A DNA stretch of 64,000 nucleotides from Bin87 sp965217175 (GCA_965217175.1 OZ244251.1:124001-188000); one strand, 5' to 3'; counted from the stretch's first letter, positions 9,149 to 18,651 are shown. Program-made: numbers and translations. Notes: a model not told the origin generated them from the letters alone.

Positions 9149-10492
9149 CTGGGCAACTTGCGTGGCGGCCGTAAAGTGTGGGTTGTTGGGGTCGCGTTGC
9201 ATAAAGTCAACATTCTTGATGCCGTCGGCGTAGCCGGCCTCGGCAAACAGGCGCTTGGCCTCAGCCTCGGCTGCCTCCCGGTCGAAGACCATCCGGCCGT
9301 CAATATCTTCCTGAGGTAGCTGGAACGCTTGATCCTGGAAAGTCCAACCGGTGCCTCCTCATGTAACCATAAAGCCACTCGCTAACCACCTCGGCGACAG
9401 CGTCACGGTCGAGGGCGAGCCACATGGCCTTGCGTACCTTGGGGTCATTCCAGGGCTCGCGGTCCATGTTGAACCAGACGGCCAGGTAAGAATACGACGA
9501 GAGGGGTTGAACTTCGAATGTTTCGTCGTTCGACAGAATCTCGTAGGCGGCCGGGTCAATGGTTTGAGCGTAATCTACGTTGCCAGCCAACAAAGCTGCG
9601 GAACGGTTGGTGCTGGAGGCAAGAGGGTACGTCCAAACTTCGTCGAGGTAGGGTAATCCTTCGTTCCAGTAATCCGGGAACCGTTCGTTCTTCCAGACTT
9701 CGCCTTCCTGATGTTCCAGGAATCGGAAGGACCCAGTGCTGGGCGCGTCTTTCCCGTTACGTTTCAGATCGTAGCTGTTTGCCTCCAAAAAGGCTTTGGA
9801 AAACACACCGTGCCATTCCAGCGCAAAAGCGTTAAGGCCGTAGTTCAGCGGCGGGGCCTTTTGGAACGTAAATTCCACGGTCAGCGGATCAACCACGGTA
9901 ATGTTGGGCCCGAAGGGCGTGTAGAGACCCTGGCGAGCGCTGACCACACCGCTGGGTGGGTCGATAACCCGAGACCAGGAGGCGGCAACATCATCAGCAT
10001 TCATGGTGGTTCCATCGTGGAACTGGACGCCTTCGCGCAGAGGGAACGTCCAAACCTTGCCGTCTTCCGAAACCTCCCAGGTGGTGGCCAGATCGGGGAT
10101 GATGGTCTTGCCCGCGTCGATCGGGTTGTAACGCAGCACATTGTTCAACACCATCATCTGCTTGAATGAGTTGGAAACGCTGGAGACCTGCATCAGATCA
10201 TAGTGCGCCGGGTCAAAGTAACCACCGCGCCGCAAAATTCCGCCCGGCACGGCTTCGGGGTAGACGTCTTTGGTGACGGGATTGGCCAGCACCTCGGAAG
10301 GTAGGGCAGCCGGTAGGGGAGTCGGTGTCGCTCCCGGTGCCGAAGAATCGGCTGGCGCATCGGTTGCGCCTGGCTGTGCTGCGCTGGAAGTTTCTCCTGC
10401 TCCGGGTTGCGTTGCTCCGGAATCAGACTCGCCGGGTTCGCCTGCACCGCCCTTTAACAGAGCCCCGGTTGTGCTATACTTCGCCAAGTTGC
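9149..10492 (-). pseudogene. Peptide ABC transporter substrate-binding protein (DppA/OppA-like), degraded
   Basis: Family 5 binding-protein sequence is clear: a Gly/Ser/Pro-rich post-lipid linker, IIPDLATTWEVSEDGKVWTF, LREGVQFHDGTTMNADDV, and VRKAMWLALDRDAVAEV. Three defects are visible. No signal peptide or lipobox occurs in any frame ahead of the linker near 10490. The frame breaks near 9357, where the sense continues in another frame as GTGWTFQDQAFQLPQEDIDG. The C-terminal third is missing, cut at the insertion-sequence end near 9148. The frame is nominally open up to 10781, but that stretch is antisense to the Nudix gene and is not coding. Confidence 0.85.
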
Positions 10493-10512
10493 TACGGTAT
10501 TTGCTACGGTAT
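10489..10512 (+). repeat. Perfect tandem duplication of a 12-mer
   Basis: TTGCTACGGTAT occurs twice in direct succession, exactly where the binding-protein remnant loses its signal-peptide region and just upstream of the Nudix gene. It may mark a slippage or rearrangement junction, or be part of the intergenic promoter region; TATACT at 10476-10481 is close by. Confidence 0.8.
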
Positions 10513-10575
10513 GTTGCCGGGCGCTGATCCCAAACGTACCAGCCCGGTCCTGGCGACACGATTCGGAGGTGCGCA

Positions 10576-11343
10576 TTGGCCGTTCCGCTTACCGCTACAC
10601 CCAATCCATTTCGCGGGGTGGTGGTAAACACGGCTGAACTGCCCACCGACCCCAACGATTTCGCCGCCCGCCTGGACGTTTCCGTGGCCGAATGGCGCAA
10701 CGCTGGATACGAAGTTGCCTGGGTCGACATTCCAATCGCGCTGGCGAGCCATGTTCCCATCGCCACCGAACGCGGATTCATATATCACCATGCCGGCAAC
10801 GACTACATCACCGCCACGCTGTCGTTGATACCGGGTTCTTACATCCCCAACTACGCCACCCACTACATCGGCGCTGGCGGAGTGGTGGTGAACGACCGGC
10901 AAGAGTTGCTGGTGGTGTGCGAAAGGTATCGCATCGACAACCGTCCGCCGTTTTACAAGCTCCCCGGCGGAGCGCTGGAACCCGGCGAACACATCGCAGA
11001 TTCCATCGTGCGCGAAGTCCTGGAGGAAACCGGTGTCGAAGCAGAATTCGAAGCGCTTACCTGTTTCAGGCACTGGCACGGATACCGCTACGGCAAGTCG
11101 GACATCTACTTCGTATGCCGGCTGCGGGCGTTGACCACGGATATCCGGATGGGTGAGAAAGAGATCGAAGAATGCCTCTGGATGCCCGTACAGGATTTCA
11201 TGACCGACGGAGACATCAGCCCGTTCAACAAGGGTATTGTGAAATCAGCCCTGGAAAGCGACGGCATCGTGCCCGCGTCCATGCCGGGTATGGCCGAAGA
11301 CGCAACCCGCGAGTATTTCATGCCCTACGTTATGCGAAGTTAG
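10576..11343 (+). CDS. NUDIX hydrolase with N-terminal pre-Nudix domain
   Basis: I start this 255-residue protein at TTG 10576 because GGAGGT lies six bases upstream and no ATG is as well placed. Residues 131-154 form a complete Nudix box, with Gly at its start, GALEPGEHIADSIVREVLEETGV and the REVLEE metal-binding core. The N-terminal part of about 90 residues resembles the extra domain in front of the Nudix fold of NUDT6-like proteins. Nudix enzymes hydrolyse nucleoside diphosphates linked to another group, with Mg2+. The gene is divergent from the decayed transporter and followed after 71 bases by the molybdenum hydroxylase. Its substrate is unknown. Confidence 0.9.
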   Translation: MAVPLTATPNPFRGVVVNTAELPTDPNDFAARLDVSVAEWRNAGYEVAWVDIPIALASHVPIATERGFIYHHAGNDYITATLSLIPGSYIPNYATHYIGAGGVVVNDRQELLVVCERYRIDNRPPFYKLPGGALEPGEHIADSIVREVLEETGVEAEFEALTCFRHWHGYRYGKSDIYFVCRLRALTTDIRMGEKEIEECLWMPVQDFMTDGDISPFNKGIVKSALESDGIVPASMPGMAEDATREYFMPYVMRS

Positions 11344-11414
11344 CGTTCGAATAACGTGTGTTTAATCAGTCAATCGACTTATTGCTGCCAACGCCCCCAA
11401 GCCGGAGGAAAGCC

Positions 11415-13700
11415 ATGACAACCAATACCAAACCAGCGTCCGGATACCGCGTTATCGGAACGCGACCGGTGCGCCACGACGGCGTGGACAAAGTTACCGG
11501 AGCGGCCCGTTACGGCGCCGACATCAACCTTCCCGGGATGCTGCACGCAAAGGTTCTCCGCAGCCCGCATTCCCACGCCCGCATCCGAAGCATCGACACC
11601 AGCAAGGCCGAGGCGCTGCCCGGAGTCCTTGCGGTGGCCACCTCGGCGGACTTCCCCATCGTAACCGACCGAGTGCTCGACTTTGCCGAAGTTCAGGGCA
11701 ACGCCCGAATGATCGCAGAGAACATGCTGGCCAAGGACAAAGCGCTGTACGTTGGCCACGCGGTTGCTGCCGTGTGCGCGGTGAGCCCGCATATCGCCGA
11801 GCAGGCGCTGGCCGCGGTGGAGGTAGACTACGAAGTGCTGCCCACGGTACTCACGTGGCGCGAAGCAATGGCCGATAACGCTACCCTCCTGCACGACGAC
11901 ATGACAACCTACTTCCGAATGGAACGGTTTGCCCGCGGTGACGACACCGGAATCAAGAGCAACGTTGCCGGACATATTCAGCACAAGATTGGCGATGTTG
12001 AAGAGGGTTTTGCCGATTCTGACATCGTGATCGAGCGGGAGTTCGAGACCCAGACGGTACACCAGGGGTACATCGAGCCCCACGTATCCACAGCCATGTG
12101 GTCGGCGGACGGCCGCGTTACCGTCTGGACCAGCACTCAGGGTCTGTTCAACATCCGGGCGCAAACCGCCGCCATATTGAGCATTCCCGAATCGCAGGTA
12201 AAGGTTGTCCCGATGGAAATCGGCGGCGGTTTCGGAGCCAAGGCCATCGCGTATCTGGACCCGGTTGCCGCCGTGCTGTCCAAAAAGACGGGACGTCCCG
12301 TGAAAATATCCATGGATCGCAAGGAAGTTTTTGAGGGCAGCGGCCCCACTTCAGCGACCTTTATGCGCTGCAAGATGGGCGTCAAGAACGACGGACGCAT
12401 GGTCGCCGGTCAGATTTACATGATTTACGAAGCCGGCGCGTACCCGGGCTCTCCGGTGGGCGGCGGCGCACTGACCGGTTTCGGCCCGTACAAGATGGAC
12501 CACATGCTGGTGGACGGCCTCGACGTCGTTTGCAACAAGCAGAAAGTGCAGGCTTACCGTGCTCCCGGGCAGCCCCAGGCCGCATTCGCTGTTGAAGCAG
12601 TGGTGGACGAACTGGCTGACCTGCTGGGCAAAGACCCCATCGAACTGCGTTTGCAAAACGCGGTGCAGGAGGGAGACCGGATGCCCAACGGCGTTCCCCA
12701 CCGTGTGTTTGGTTGCCGGGAAATGGAAGAAGCCATGATCAACTGCGATCAAAACAAAACTCCGCTTACGGGACCCAATCAGGGACGCGGCGTGGCGGTG
12801 GGCTTCCGCTGGCAAGCCGGTCAGGCTTCGTCCGCGACCATCAACATGAACGCCGACGGCACTCTGAACCTCATAACCGGCTCGGTGGACATTGGCGGAA
12901 CCCGCACTGCGGTGGCGATGCAGGTTGCCGAAACTCTGGGAATAGAGGTCGATCAGATCGCCCCGACCGTGGTGGATACCGACACCGTGGGTTGGACGGC
13001 AACCACCGGCGGCAGCCGCATTGCCTTCGATACGGGTCTGGCGGCGATCGCTGCCGCCGAGGACCTGCGCGATCAGATGGCCCGGCGCTGCGCCCTGGTG
13101 TGGGAAGTACAGGAAGAAGACGTTGTGTTTGCAGACGGCGTGTTCACGTGCAGCCGCAATTCCGAAGACCGGATGTCGATCGCCGAGGTGGCTGGCCGCA
13201 TGATGCGAACCGGCGGGCCCCTGACCGCATCCGCTTCTGCCACGTCAACCGGCGTTGGCCCCGTCTTTGCGGGCAACATCGTCGACGTGCAAGTTGACCC
13301 GGAAACGGGCAAAGTTGACGTGCTGCGCTGTACCGCCTTTATCGATGCCGGTACTGCCGTCCATCCGAGTTACGTGGAAGGTCAGATGCAGGGAGGCACG
13401 GTTCAGGGATTGGGCTGGGCCCTGTCCGAGGATTACACGTACGCCAGCGACGGTCGGATGCTCAACTCCAGCTTCCTGGACTACCGGATGCCAACCGCAC
13501 TTGATTTGCCGATGATCGAAACCGTCATAGTAGAGGTGCCGAATCCGCGCCATCCCTACGGTTTGCGGGGCGTCGGCGAAGCGCCGATCATCCCTCCGTT
13601 GGCTGCGTTGCACAACGCCGTCTATCACGCTGTTGGCGTGCGGGTAAACAAGCTTCCGATTTCACCCACCGCGGTGCTGGAAGCTCTGCAGGAGGGGTAG
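11415..13700 (+). CDS. Xanthine dehydrogenase family, molybdenum-binding large subunit
   Basis: ATG 11415 follows GGAGGAA closely, giving a 761-residue protein. It has the whole aldehyde oxidase/xanthine dehydrogenase large-subunit plan: RPVRHDGVDKVTGAARYGADI and LRSPHSHARI at the N-terminus, GGGFGAK at 270-276, AYRAPGQPQAAF, and the catalytic glutamate Glu722 in GVGEAPIIP. It lacks the AYxCSFR active-site signature of form I CO dehydrogenase, so it should be a hydroxylase or dehydrogenase of aldehydes or N-heterocycles. Neither the 2Fe-2S small subunit nor the FAD medium subunit is adjacent, although these enzymes need an electron-transfer route. The partners must be elsewhere in the genome or absent. 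Confidence 0.94.
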   Translation: MTTNTKPASGYRVIGTRPVRHDGVDKVTGAARYGADINLPGMLHAKVLRSPHSHARIRSIDTSKAEALPGVLAVATSADFPIVTDRVLDFAEVQGNARMIAENMLAKDKALYVGHAVAAVCAVSPHIAEQALAAVEVDYEVLPTVLTWREAMADNATLLHDDMTTYFRMERFARGDDTGIKSNVAGHIQHKIGDVEEGFADSDIVIEREFETQTVHQGYIEPHVSTAMWSADGRVTVWTSTQGLFNIRAQTAAILSIPESQVKVVPMEIGGGFGAKAIAYLDPVAAVLSKKTGRPVKISMDRKEVFEGSGPTSATFMRCKMGVKNDGRMVAGQIYMIYEAGAYPGSPVGGGALTGFGPYKMDHMLVDGLDVVCNKQKVQAYRAPGQPQAAFAVEAVVDELADLLGKDPIELRLQNAVQEGDRMPNGVPHRVFGCREMEEAMINCDQNKTPLTGPNQGRGVAVGFRWQAGQASSATINMNADGTLNLITGSVDIGGTRTAVAMQVAETLGIEVDQIAPTVVDTDTVGWTATTGGSRIAFDTGLAAIAAAEDLRDQMARRCALVWEVQEEDVVFADGVFTCSRNSEDRMSIAEVAGRMMRTGGPLTASASATSTGVGPVFAGNIVDVQVDPETGKVDVLRCTAFIDAGTAVHPSYVEGQMQGGTVQGLGWALSEDYTYASDGRMLNSSFLDYRMPTALDLPMIETVIVEVPNPRHPYGLRGVGEAPIIPPLAALHNAVYHAVGVRVNKLPISPTAVLEALQEG

Positions 13701-13768
13701 CCAGGCCAGGCTGAAAAAATTGTTACATGATTCAACGTTATCTCCCGGCAGGAGTGAGCGTTGAAATC

Positions 13769-13796
13769 AAGGGGCGGGCATGAAACCCCGCCCCTT
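13769..13796 (+). terminator. GC-rich hairpin after the molybdenum hydroxylase gene
   Basis: AAGGGGCGGG pairs perfectly with CCCGCCCCTT around an eight-base loop. The tail is ATTC rather than a T run, so it is a weaker intrinsic terminator, but it separates this gene from pth. Confidence 0.65.
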
Positions 13797-13877
13797 ATTC
13801 GGGACTGACACGGCCTTTCCCACACGAACACTTTGGACTGAACCGGGACGATGGCAATCTGGCAGACCGGGAATAAC

Positions 13878-14543
13878 ATGCAGGAGACGAAAGACAGACC
13901 ATATTTGATAGTAGGGTTGGGTAACCCCGGGGATCGATTCCGGGATACCCGCCACAACATAGGTTTCGCGTGTGTGGATCTCCTCGCAAAACGCTGGGGG
14001 ATCGCGGTCAACGACCGGCGACGCACCACCGTGCTGGGCCAGGGTTACCGCAACGGCGCTCCCGTGGTGCTGGCCAAGCCGCGCACTTTCATGAATCTGT
14101 CGGGCGAGTCGGTGGCGTATCTGATGGCAAGGTTCGGCAGCCGGCCGGCGGAGCTCATAATTGTTTACGACGAAATGGCGCTGCCCCTGGGCAGACTCCG
14201 CTTGCGGACTCAGGGATCTGACGCTGGACACAACGGGATCAAGGACATCATACGAACGTTACACACCACGGCATTCCCGCGGTTGCGTATCGGCATCGGG
14301 CCGCCAGACGGGGGTTCGGGCAGCGTAAACCACGTATTGGGTCGATTCTCACCCGAGGAGCAACCGGACGCAGAGGCTTGCGTCATCAGGGCAGCGGACG
14401 CTCTGGAATGTTTCCTCACCGATGGGATCAGCATCGCAATGAACCGTTTCAACACTGACCCACAGCCACCCTCCACAAATCCAGTTACGCCCGGATCGCC
14501 GGCTGTACCCAAACCTCCTGAGCCGGACGCTTCGGGAGCATGA
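13878..14543 (+). CDS. pth: Peptidyl-tRNA hydrolase
   Basis: From ATG 13878 the protein has 221 residues. I prefer this to the in-frame ATG nine codons upstream because YLIVGLGNPG should sit near the N-terminus. The catalytic His26 lies in DTRHNIGF, the substrate-binding Asn in TFMNLSGESV, and the conserved Asp in IVYDEMALPLG. Pth cleaves peptidyl-tRNA released from stalled ribosomes in the cytoplasm. The C-terminus has an extra Pro-rich tail of about 25 residues that the family does not need. Its stop codon overlaps the start of the next gene (ATGA), so the two are probably co-translated. Confidence 0.95.
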   Translation: MQETKDRPYLIVGLGNPGDRFRDTRHNIGFACVDLLAKRWGIAVNDRRRTTVLGQGYRNGAPVVLAKPRTFMNLSGESVAYLMARFGSRPAELIIVYDEMALPLGRLRLRTQGSDAGHNGIKDIIRTLHTTAFPRLRIGIGPPDGGSGSVNHVLGRFSPEEQPDAEACVIRAADALECFLTDGISIAMNRFNTDPQPPSTNPVTPGSPAVPKPPEPDASGA

Positions 14544-16558
14544 AGGGGGTTGCGCCACTGGCCCTGTTGTCGGTGGTTTTGCTTGCGGTTTTCGCGTCGT
14601 GCACTGCTGGTGGACCACCAGGGTTGCCGGCTTTAGCAACGCCGGATGACACACCGGTGTCAGCGGATGCCGAACCAACCGTGGTGTCATCCTTGCCGAC
14701 GCTCGTCGCCGACACCCCGGCGAAGCGGGATGCAACTGATACGCCGTCCGGTTACACCAGCCAGTCGGCAAGGATGACTGCCGACGACTTTCCCATCCCG
14801 CCCGACCGCGACCTGACGGCGTTAGCCAGGCAATTGCGCTGGAAAGGCATCGAACCAGAAGCGGCGCCACACCAGTTCACCGGGACGGTTCTGGCGGTGG
14901 GAGCCGAAGCCCGATTCTGGATCCTGGATTCAAACCGCCTGACCATGGATCGCAAATTATTCCGGTTGGCGGCCATATCAAATAGCGCTTACTGGTGGGT
15001 AGAACACGACCTGAGTGTCGAAGACGATGACCTGGAGCAGGCAACGGCGCAGGCTGAGCAACAGGTGTTCCCGCAAATACACGCTGCTTTCGGATCACCG
15101 GCATACGGGTTCTCCGGCGAGACCAACCGCCTGCACATTGTAAACGGACGCATACTGGGTCTGGCCGGCTACGTATCTGGAGCGGACGCGTTCCCGGCCA
15201 CCGTCGCCAAATACAGCAACGAGATAACTGCGATTTACATCAATGCCAACGCGCGCAGCTTACGGATCGGGAGCGATAGCTACCTGTCGACGGTGGCCCA
15301 CGAATTGCAGCACGTTATCCACGGAGCTGCTGACCCGTCAGAATCCACCTGGTTGAACGAAGGGCTGTCGGAGTTGGCCGTAACGGAGGCGGGGCTATCA
15401 ACCGTCAGTGCAGGCGCTTTCCTGCAGCGTCCCAATACATCATTGGTGAACTGGCCATCAGAATTTGGCGGCGAAGTGGGCTTGAATTACGGCGCTGCGT
15501 CGCTGTTCGCCCACTACCTGCGGGAACACTATATCCACGGAGAAGGCCTGGCTGCATTGCTCGCCGAGCCTGCCGACGGCATGGCGTCCATTGACGCGTA
15601 TCTGGCCACGCAGGAAGCAACAACCAACGACGGGCATCCCGCCAGCTTCAATTCCGTATTTGCCGACTGGGTATTGGCCAACATGCTGGACAGTGACAAC
15701 GGGGTATATGGCTATGCGAACCTGGACGTAAGCGCCACCCTCACTCGAAGACAACAGGCGGGCGACGAAGCCCGAGAATCCGCCCTGGCGCAGTTTGCCG
15801 CCGATTACTGGGGAATAAGCGGGGAAGACGGCAATGCTTACACGGTTCATTTTGAGGGCAGCGCCACCACTTCGCTGTTGCCGACGCAGATCCCGGGCGG
15901 GTCCTGTTGGTGGAGCAATCGCGGTGATTCCATTTCATCCACGTTGACCGGTGTTGTTAGCGTGCCGCAAACCGGGCAGTATGAAAAACCTCCCAGCCTG
16001 GATTTCCTCAGCTGGTTTGAGATCGAAGAGAACTGGGACTACACCTACGTGGAAATCTCGGAAGACGGTGGCGCCACCTGGGACGTTCTTCCGTCAGAGG
16101 CAACGACCGATGAGAATCCCGTGGGCAACAGCTTCGGCCCGGGTTACACGGGGTCAAGGGACTGGCAGCGCGCCGAAGTTTCGCTCCACGAGTATGCGGG
16201 CCGCCAGGTGATGATCAGGTTCCACTACGTTACTGATGACGCGATTCATGGCCCGGGATTCTGCGTGCGAGACATTCGGTTGCCTGGAGACGGCGCGCGC
16301 ACCCCGACAGATTGGCGCCCGGACGGGTTCGTTCGAGTGAACAACAGCGTCGCTCAGGACTGGATCGTCTGGGTAATCTCCGACGGGACCGAACCCGCCA
16401 TCACCCGCATGGGGTTGCAATACGACCCCATCCGAGATGTTCTTGCCGGCTCAGTGGAGACTCCGGCATCTGAGACCGGCAAGGTAATCGTCGTTGTAGC
16501 GCCCGTTGCGCCTGCCACCGCCGAGTCGGCTATATACCGCGTTTGGGCTGCCCAATGA
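14540..16558 (+). CDS. Lipoprotein zinc metalloprotease with immune-inhibitor-A-like C-terminal domain
   Basis: This 672-residue protein starts in the ATGA overlap with pth. It has a lipoprotein signal peptide (hydrophobic core LALLSVVLLAVF, lipobox FASC with Cys21) and so is exported and membrane-anchored. A zinc site is visible: HELQH at 254-258, and NEGLSE about 16 residues later supplying Glu274, the gluzincin arrangement. Around residues 450-590 a beta-rich segment (WYxxE-type, ISEDGGATWDVL, FHYVTDD) resembles the MAM-like domain behind M6/InhA peptidases. It probably degrades external protein and may feed the peptide transporters elsewhere in the window. The peptidase family assignment is by motif only. 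Confidence 0.85.
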   Translation: MKGVAPLALLSVVLLAVFASCTAGGPPGLPALATPDDTPVSADAEPTVVSSLPTLVADTPAKRDATDTPSGYTSQSARMTADDFPIPPDRDLTALARQLRWKGIEPEAAPHQFTGTVLAVGAEARFWILDSNRLTMDRKLFRLAAISNSAYWWVEHDLSVEDDDLEQATAQAEQQVFPQIHAAFGSPAYGFSGETNRLHIVNGRILGLAGYVSGADAFPATVAKYSNEITAIYINANARSLRIGSDSYLSTVAHELQHVIHGAADPSESTWLNEGLSELAVTEAGLSTVSAGAFLQRPNTSLVNWPSEFGGEVGLNYGAASLFAHYLREHYIHGEGLAALLAEPADGMASIDAYLATQEATTNDGHPASFNSVFADWVLANMLDSDNGVYGYANLDVSATLTRRQQAGDEARESALAQFAADYWGISGEDGNAYTVHFEGSATTSLLPTQIPGGSCWWSNRGDSISSTLTGVVSVPQTGQYEKPPSLDFLSWFEIEENWDYTYVEISEDGGATWDVLPSEATTDENPVGNSFGPGYTGSRDWQRAEVSLHEYAGRQVMIRFHYVTDDAIHGPGFCVRDIRLPGDGARTPTDWRPDGFVRVNNSVAQDWIVWVISDGTEPAITRMGLQYDPIRDVLAGSVETPASETGKVIVVVAPVAPATAESAIYRVWAAQ

Positions 16559-16670
16559 GGTGGACGTCCAGCCACCCGCGTCATTTCATAGAATGCTGGA
16601 AACAGGAATCGTTAGCTTCCGTTGCGTCGCCGTTCTACCGGAATCAAATAACCGGCGTAGCGCCGGGAAT

Positions 16671-17357
16671 TTATGATGAGGCAATCCCCATCGTGGCTTG
16701 GAGAAGTTCCTGGCCAAATTCCAGCAACCCGCCGCCACGTTCGCATGAGAAGCACCGCCATCGAACCTCCGGAAGCAGCACGCAAAGTTCCGCTTGCGCG
16801 GCGCAGAACGGGCAGTTGCCCAACATCTTGTCCCGGTGCGTGGGAGACGGTCCGGAACGGGACAACGGCGCAAACGTGCTTACGAGTTGCAGTAACCTTC
16901 CCCGACGCGCCGCGCCAGTGGGATTGCTGCCCATTTCGCGGCAATTGCGCCATCCCAGCTCGGTGAGCAGCGCCGCCACGAGTCGCGGTGACCAAATTTC
17001 AACCGGAGCGCGGGCGTCCTGAATTTCCGGTTCGCCACCGAAGCACGAAATGTCCCAACTCTCCGCAGCCTCCGGATGCTGATGCAGCGAGAAAACAGCG
17101 GCCGTGAGCAGATATAGGTCAGGTTCCGGCAGCATGACCAGGTATCCGGTCAGGTCAGCAAACAACCTTGGCGTCCGGGAATTCAGACATCGGAACATTT
17201 CGCCGGGCGTGGCTGTTGGATAGAACACTGCCGGCCAGGCAGGGTTCATTTCGCTTTCGGGGCGCAGAGAAGCATCGCTGTCCACTGGCTGCAGAGGTTC
17301 AGCAGCTGCAGTCATGGGTTGGGATGCCGAGTGTTGTAAGTTGGGCATGGCTTGCAT
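16671..17357 (-). CDS. Unknown protein with C-terminal DnaG-like zinc ribbon
   Basis: I do not recognise the family. The 228-residue protein has a low-complexity N-terminus, a central segment of about 100 residues (FADLTGYLVMLPEPDLYLLTAAVF) without clear motifs, and a C-terminal zinc ribbon with CPFC at 182-185 and CFSC at 202-205, followed by ERGGGLLEFGQELL. The ribbon spacing and the Gly-rich exit resemble the CHC2 zinc finger of DnaG primase, but no TOPRIM domain follows. His174 lies shortly before the first Cys pair. It is read toward the convergent protease gene and is last in a run of minus-strand genes. No good ribosome binding site is visible, so the start is uncertain. Confidence 0.65.
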   Translation of the reverse strand: MQAMPNLQHSASQPMTAAAEPLQPVDSDASLRPESEMNPAWPAVFYPTATPGEMFRCLNSRTPRLFADLTGYLVMLPEPDLYLLTAAVFSLHQHPEAAESWDISCFGGEPEIQDARAPVEIWSPRLVAALLTELGWRNCREMGSNPTGAARRGRLLQLVSTFAPLSRSGPSPTHRDKMLGNCPFCAAQAELCVLLPEVRWRCFSCERGGGLLEFGQELLQATMGIASS

Positions 17358-17532
17358 CGGTGTTGCGGACTCTCGGTTGCAGTGGTCTAAATGATTTAGC
17401 GGTTTACATCATCCACGATAAACAGCCGGAACACGACCGCACAAGGGTCTGATGTCAGTCAGGTTGACCGTGTTGGAGGATCCGGCAACCGGAGACGCAC
17501 CGCCGACTGCACCGGCATATCGCGTACCGAGA

Positions 17533-18588
17533 TCAACCGATGCTGGGATTCAACAGCCAGTCATGTACGTGGGATATCCGAGTCAAGCCGCCGGACAATA
17601 TCAAACGGGCCAGCCGACGCACTCGGTCCCGGGCGTCATTGGTAATGATGTACTCCGCAGGGGATTTGCCATCCACGCGGGCCAGCAGAAGCACACCCAA
17701 TTGGCGGATGGTCTGAGATTCCAGTTCCACAACATCATTCGACTGCAACTCGACGGCGCGGGTGTAACCATCCCAGAAAGACCGGGCGGCCCGGTTGTAA
17801 CGCTCGGTCAATTCGGGCCGATGAACTGCCTTCAAGGTCAGGTGATTGATCATAAAAGACAGATCAAAAACTGGATTGCCCATGTGCACAACCTCAAAAT
17901 CCAGCAAAAACACGGCGGCGGAATCGCCGGCGCCAGTTACGATGACGTTTTTGGGACTGTAATCACCGTGCACCATCGCCATCGGATGATTGAGCATTCG
18001 CTGTGCTTCGGCTTCGATTGCACGGGCGAGGTCGGGATGGACGCCTGCTGTGGCGCGATGGTATGGATCGATGCGTAACTGGACGAAACACTGCTGATCG
18101 GCGAACGGCTGCAGGCTGGCCGGAATGTTGCCGTCCTCGATTTGCGTGGCCCGGTGGATCATTCCCAACAAGGCTCCGACCTTGCCGGCAACCGGGACAT
18201 CTACGCGGCCGCCGAGCAGGGCATCCTTCCAATTGACACCTGCTGCCGGGGCTGACGTCATCACGTAAAGGAAATCTTCCTCGTTTTCGTAAACAACTCG
18301 CGGAATGCAGGCGGGCGGCAACACGTCGGCCAGATAACGTATGCTGGCCCATTCACGGTGGATGCGATGCCGGTCTGCCAACCATTCCTGGGGAACTCTC
18401 AGCTGCGGTAGCGACTGTTTTACAACCAAAGCGCCATCGGGATCGCCGGGCGTAGAAACGCGCACCACGATATTCGAAACGCCACCACCCAGCATCTCGG
18501 CGGTTGCGACGCCGGCGGCCGCGGCATCCACGACACCGCGTCGGACGAGATAGGCGATGGCGTTGTCGGCCGTTAGAGAAAAGGGCAT
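17533..18588 (-). CDS. Aminoglycoside-phosphotransferase-fold kinase family protein
   Basis: A 351-residue APH/choline-kinase-fold protein. I see a Gly-rich nucleotide loop (MLGGGVSNIVVRV), the ATP-binding Lys57 in LVVKQSL, the catalytic loop HGDYSPKNV (Asp209), and the metal-binding LLDFEVVHMGNPVFDL with Asp230. Spacing to the N-lobe resembles methylthioribose-kinase-like members and the family often found beside acyl-CoA dehydrogenases. It probably phosphorylates a small hydroxylated metabolite rather than an antibiotic. It stands 63 bases downstream of the oxidoreductase on the same strand, so it may share that transcript. Confidence 0.88.
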   Translation of the reverse strand: MPFSLTADNAIAYLVRRGVVDAAAAGVATAEMLGGGVSNIVVRVSTPGDPDGALVVKQSLPQLRVPQEWLADRHRIHREWASIRYLADVLPPACIPRVVYENEEDFLYVMTSAPAAGVNWKDALLGGRVDVPVAGKVGALLGMIHRATQIEDGNIPASLQPFADQQCFVQLRIDPYHRATAGVHPDLARAIEAEAQRMLNHPMAMVHGDYSPKNVIVTGAGDSAAVFLLDFEVVHMGNPVFDLSFMINHLTLKAVHRPELTERYNRAARSFWDGYTRAVELQSNDVVELESQTIRQLGVLLLARVDGKSPAEYIITNDARDRVRRLARLILSGGLTRISHVHDWLLNPSIG

Positions 18589-18651
18589 TGGCCGAAGGTT
18601 ACCGGTGACCGGCTTCCCAGGTCAAAAAATAAATTGGGCGTGGTGGTTGGA

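Noticed and set aside
9049..9378. Longer start (9378) for the HTH-permease chimera
   Set aside because: The extra 110 residues are out-of-frame translation of the binding-protein remnant; ATG 9048 has a strong ribosome binding site.
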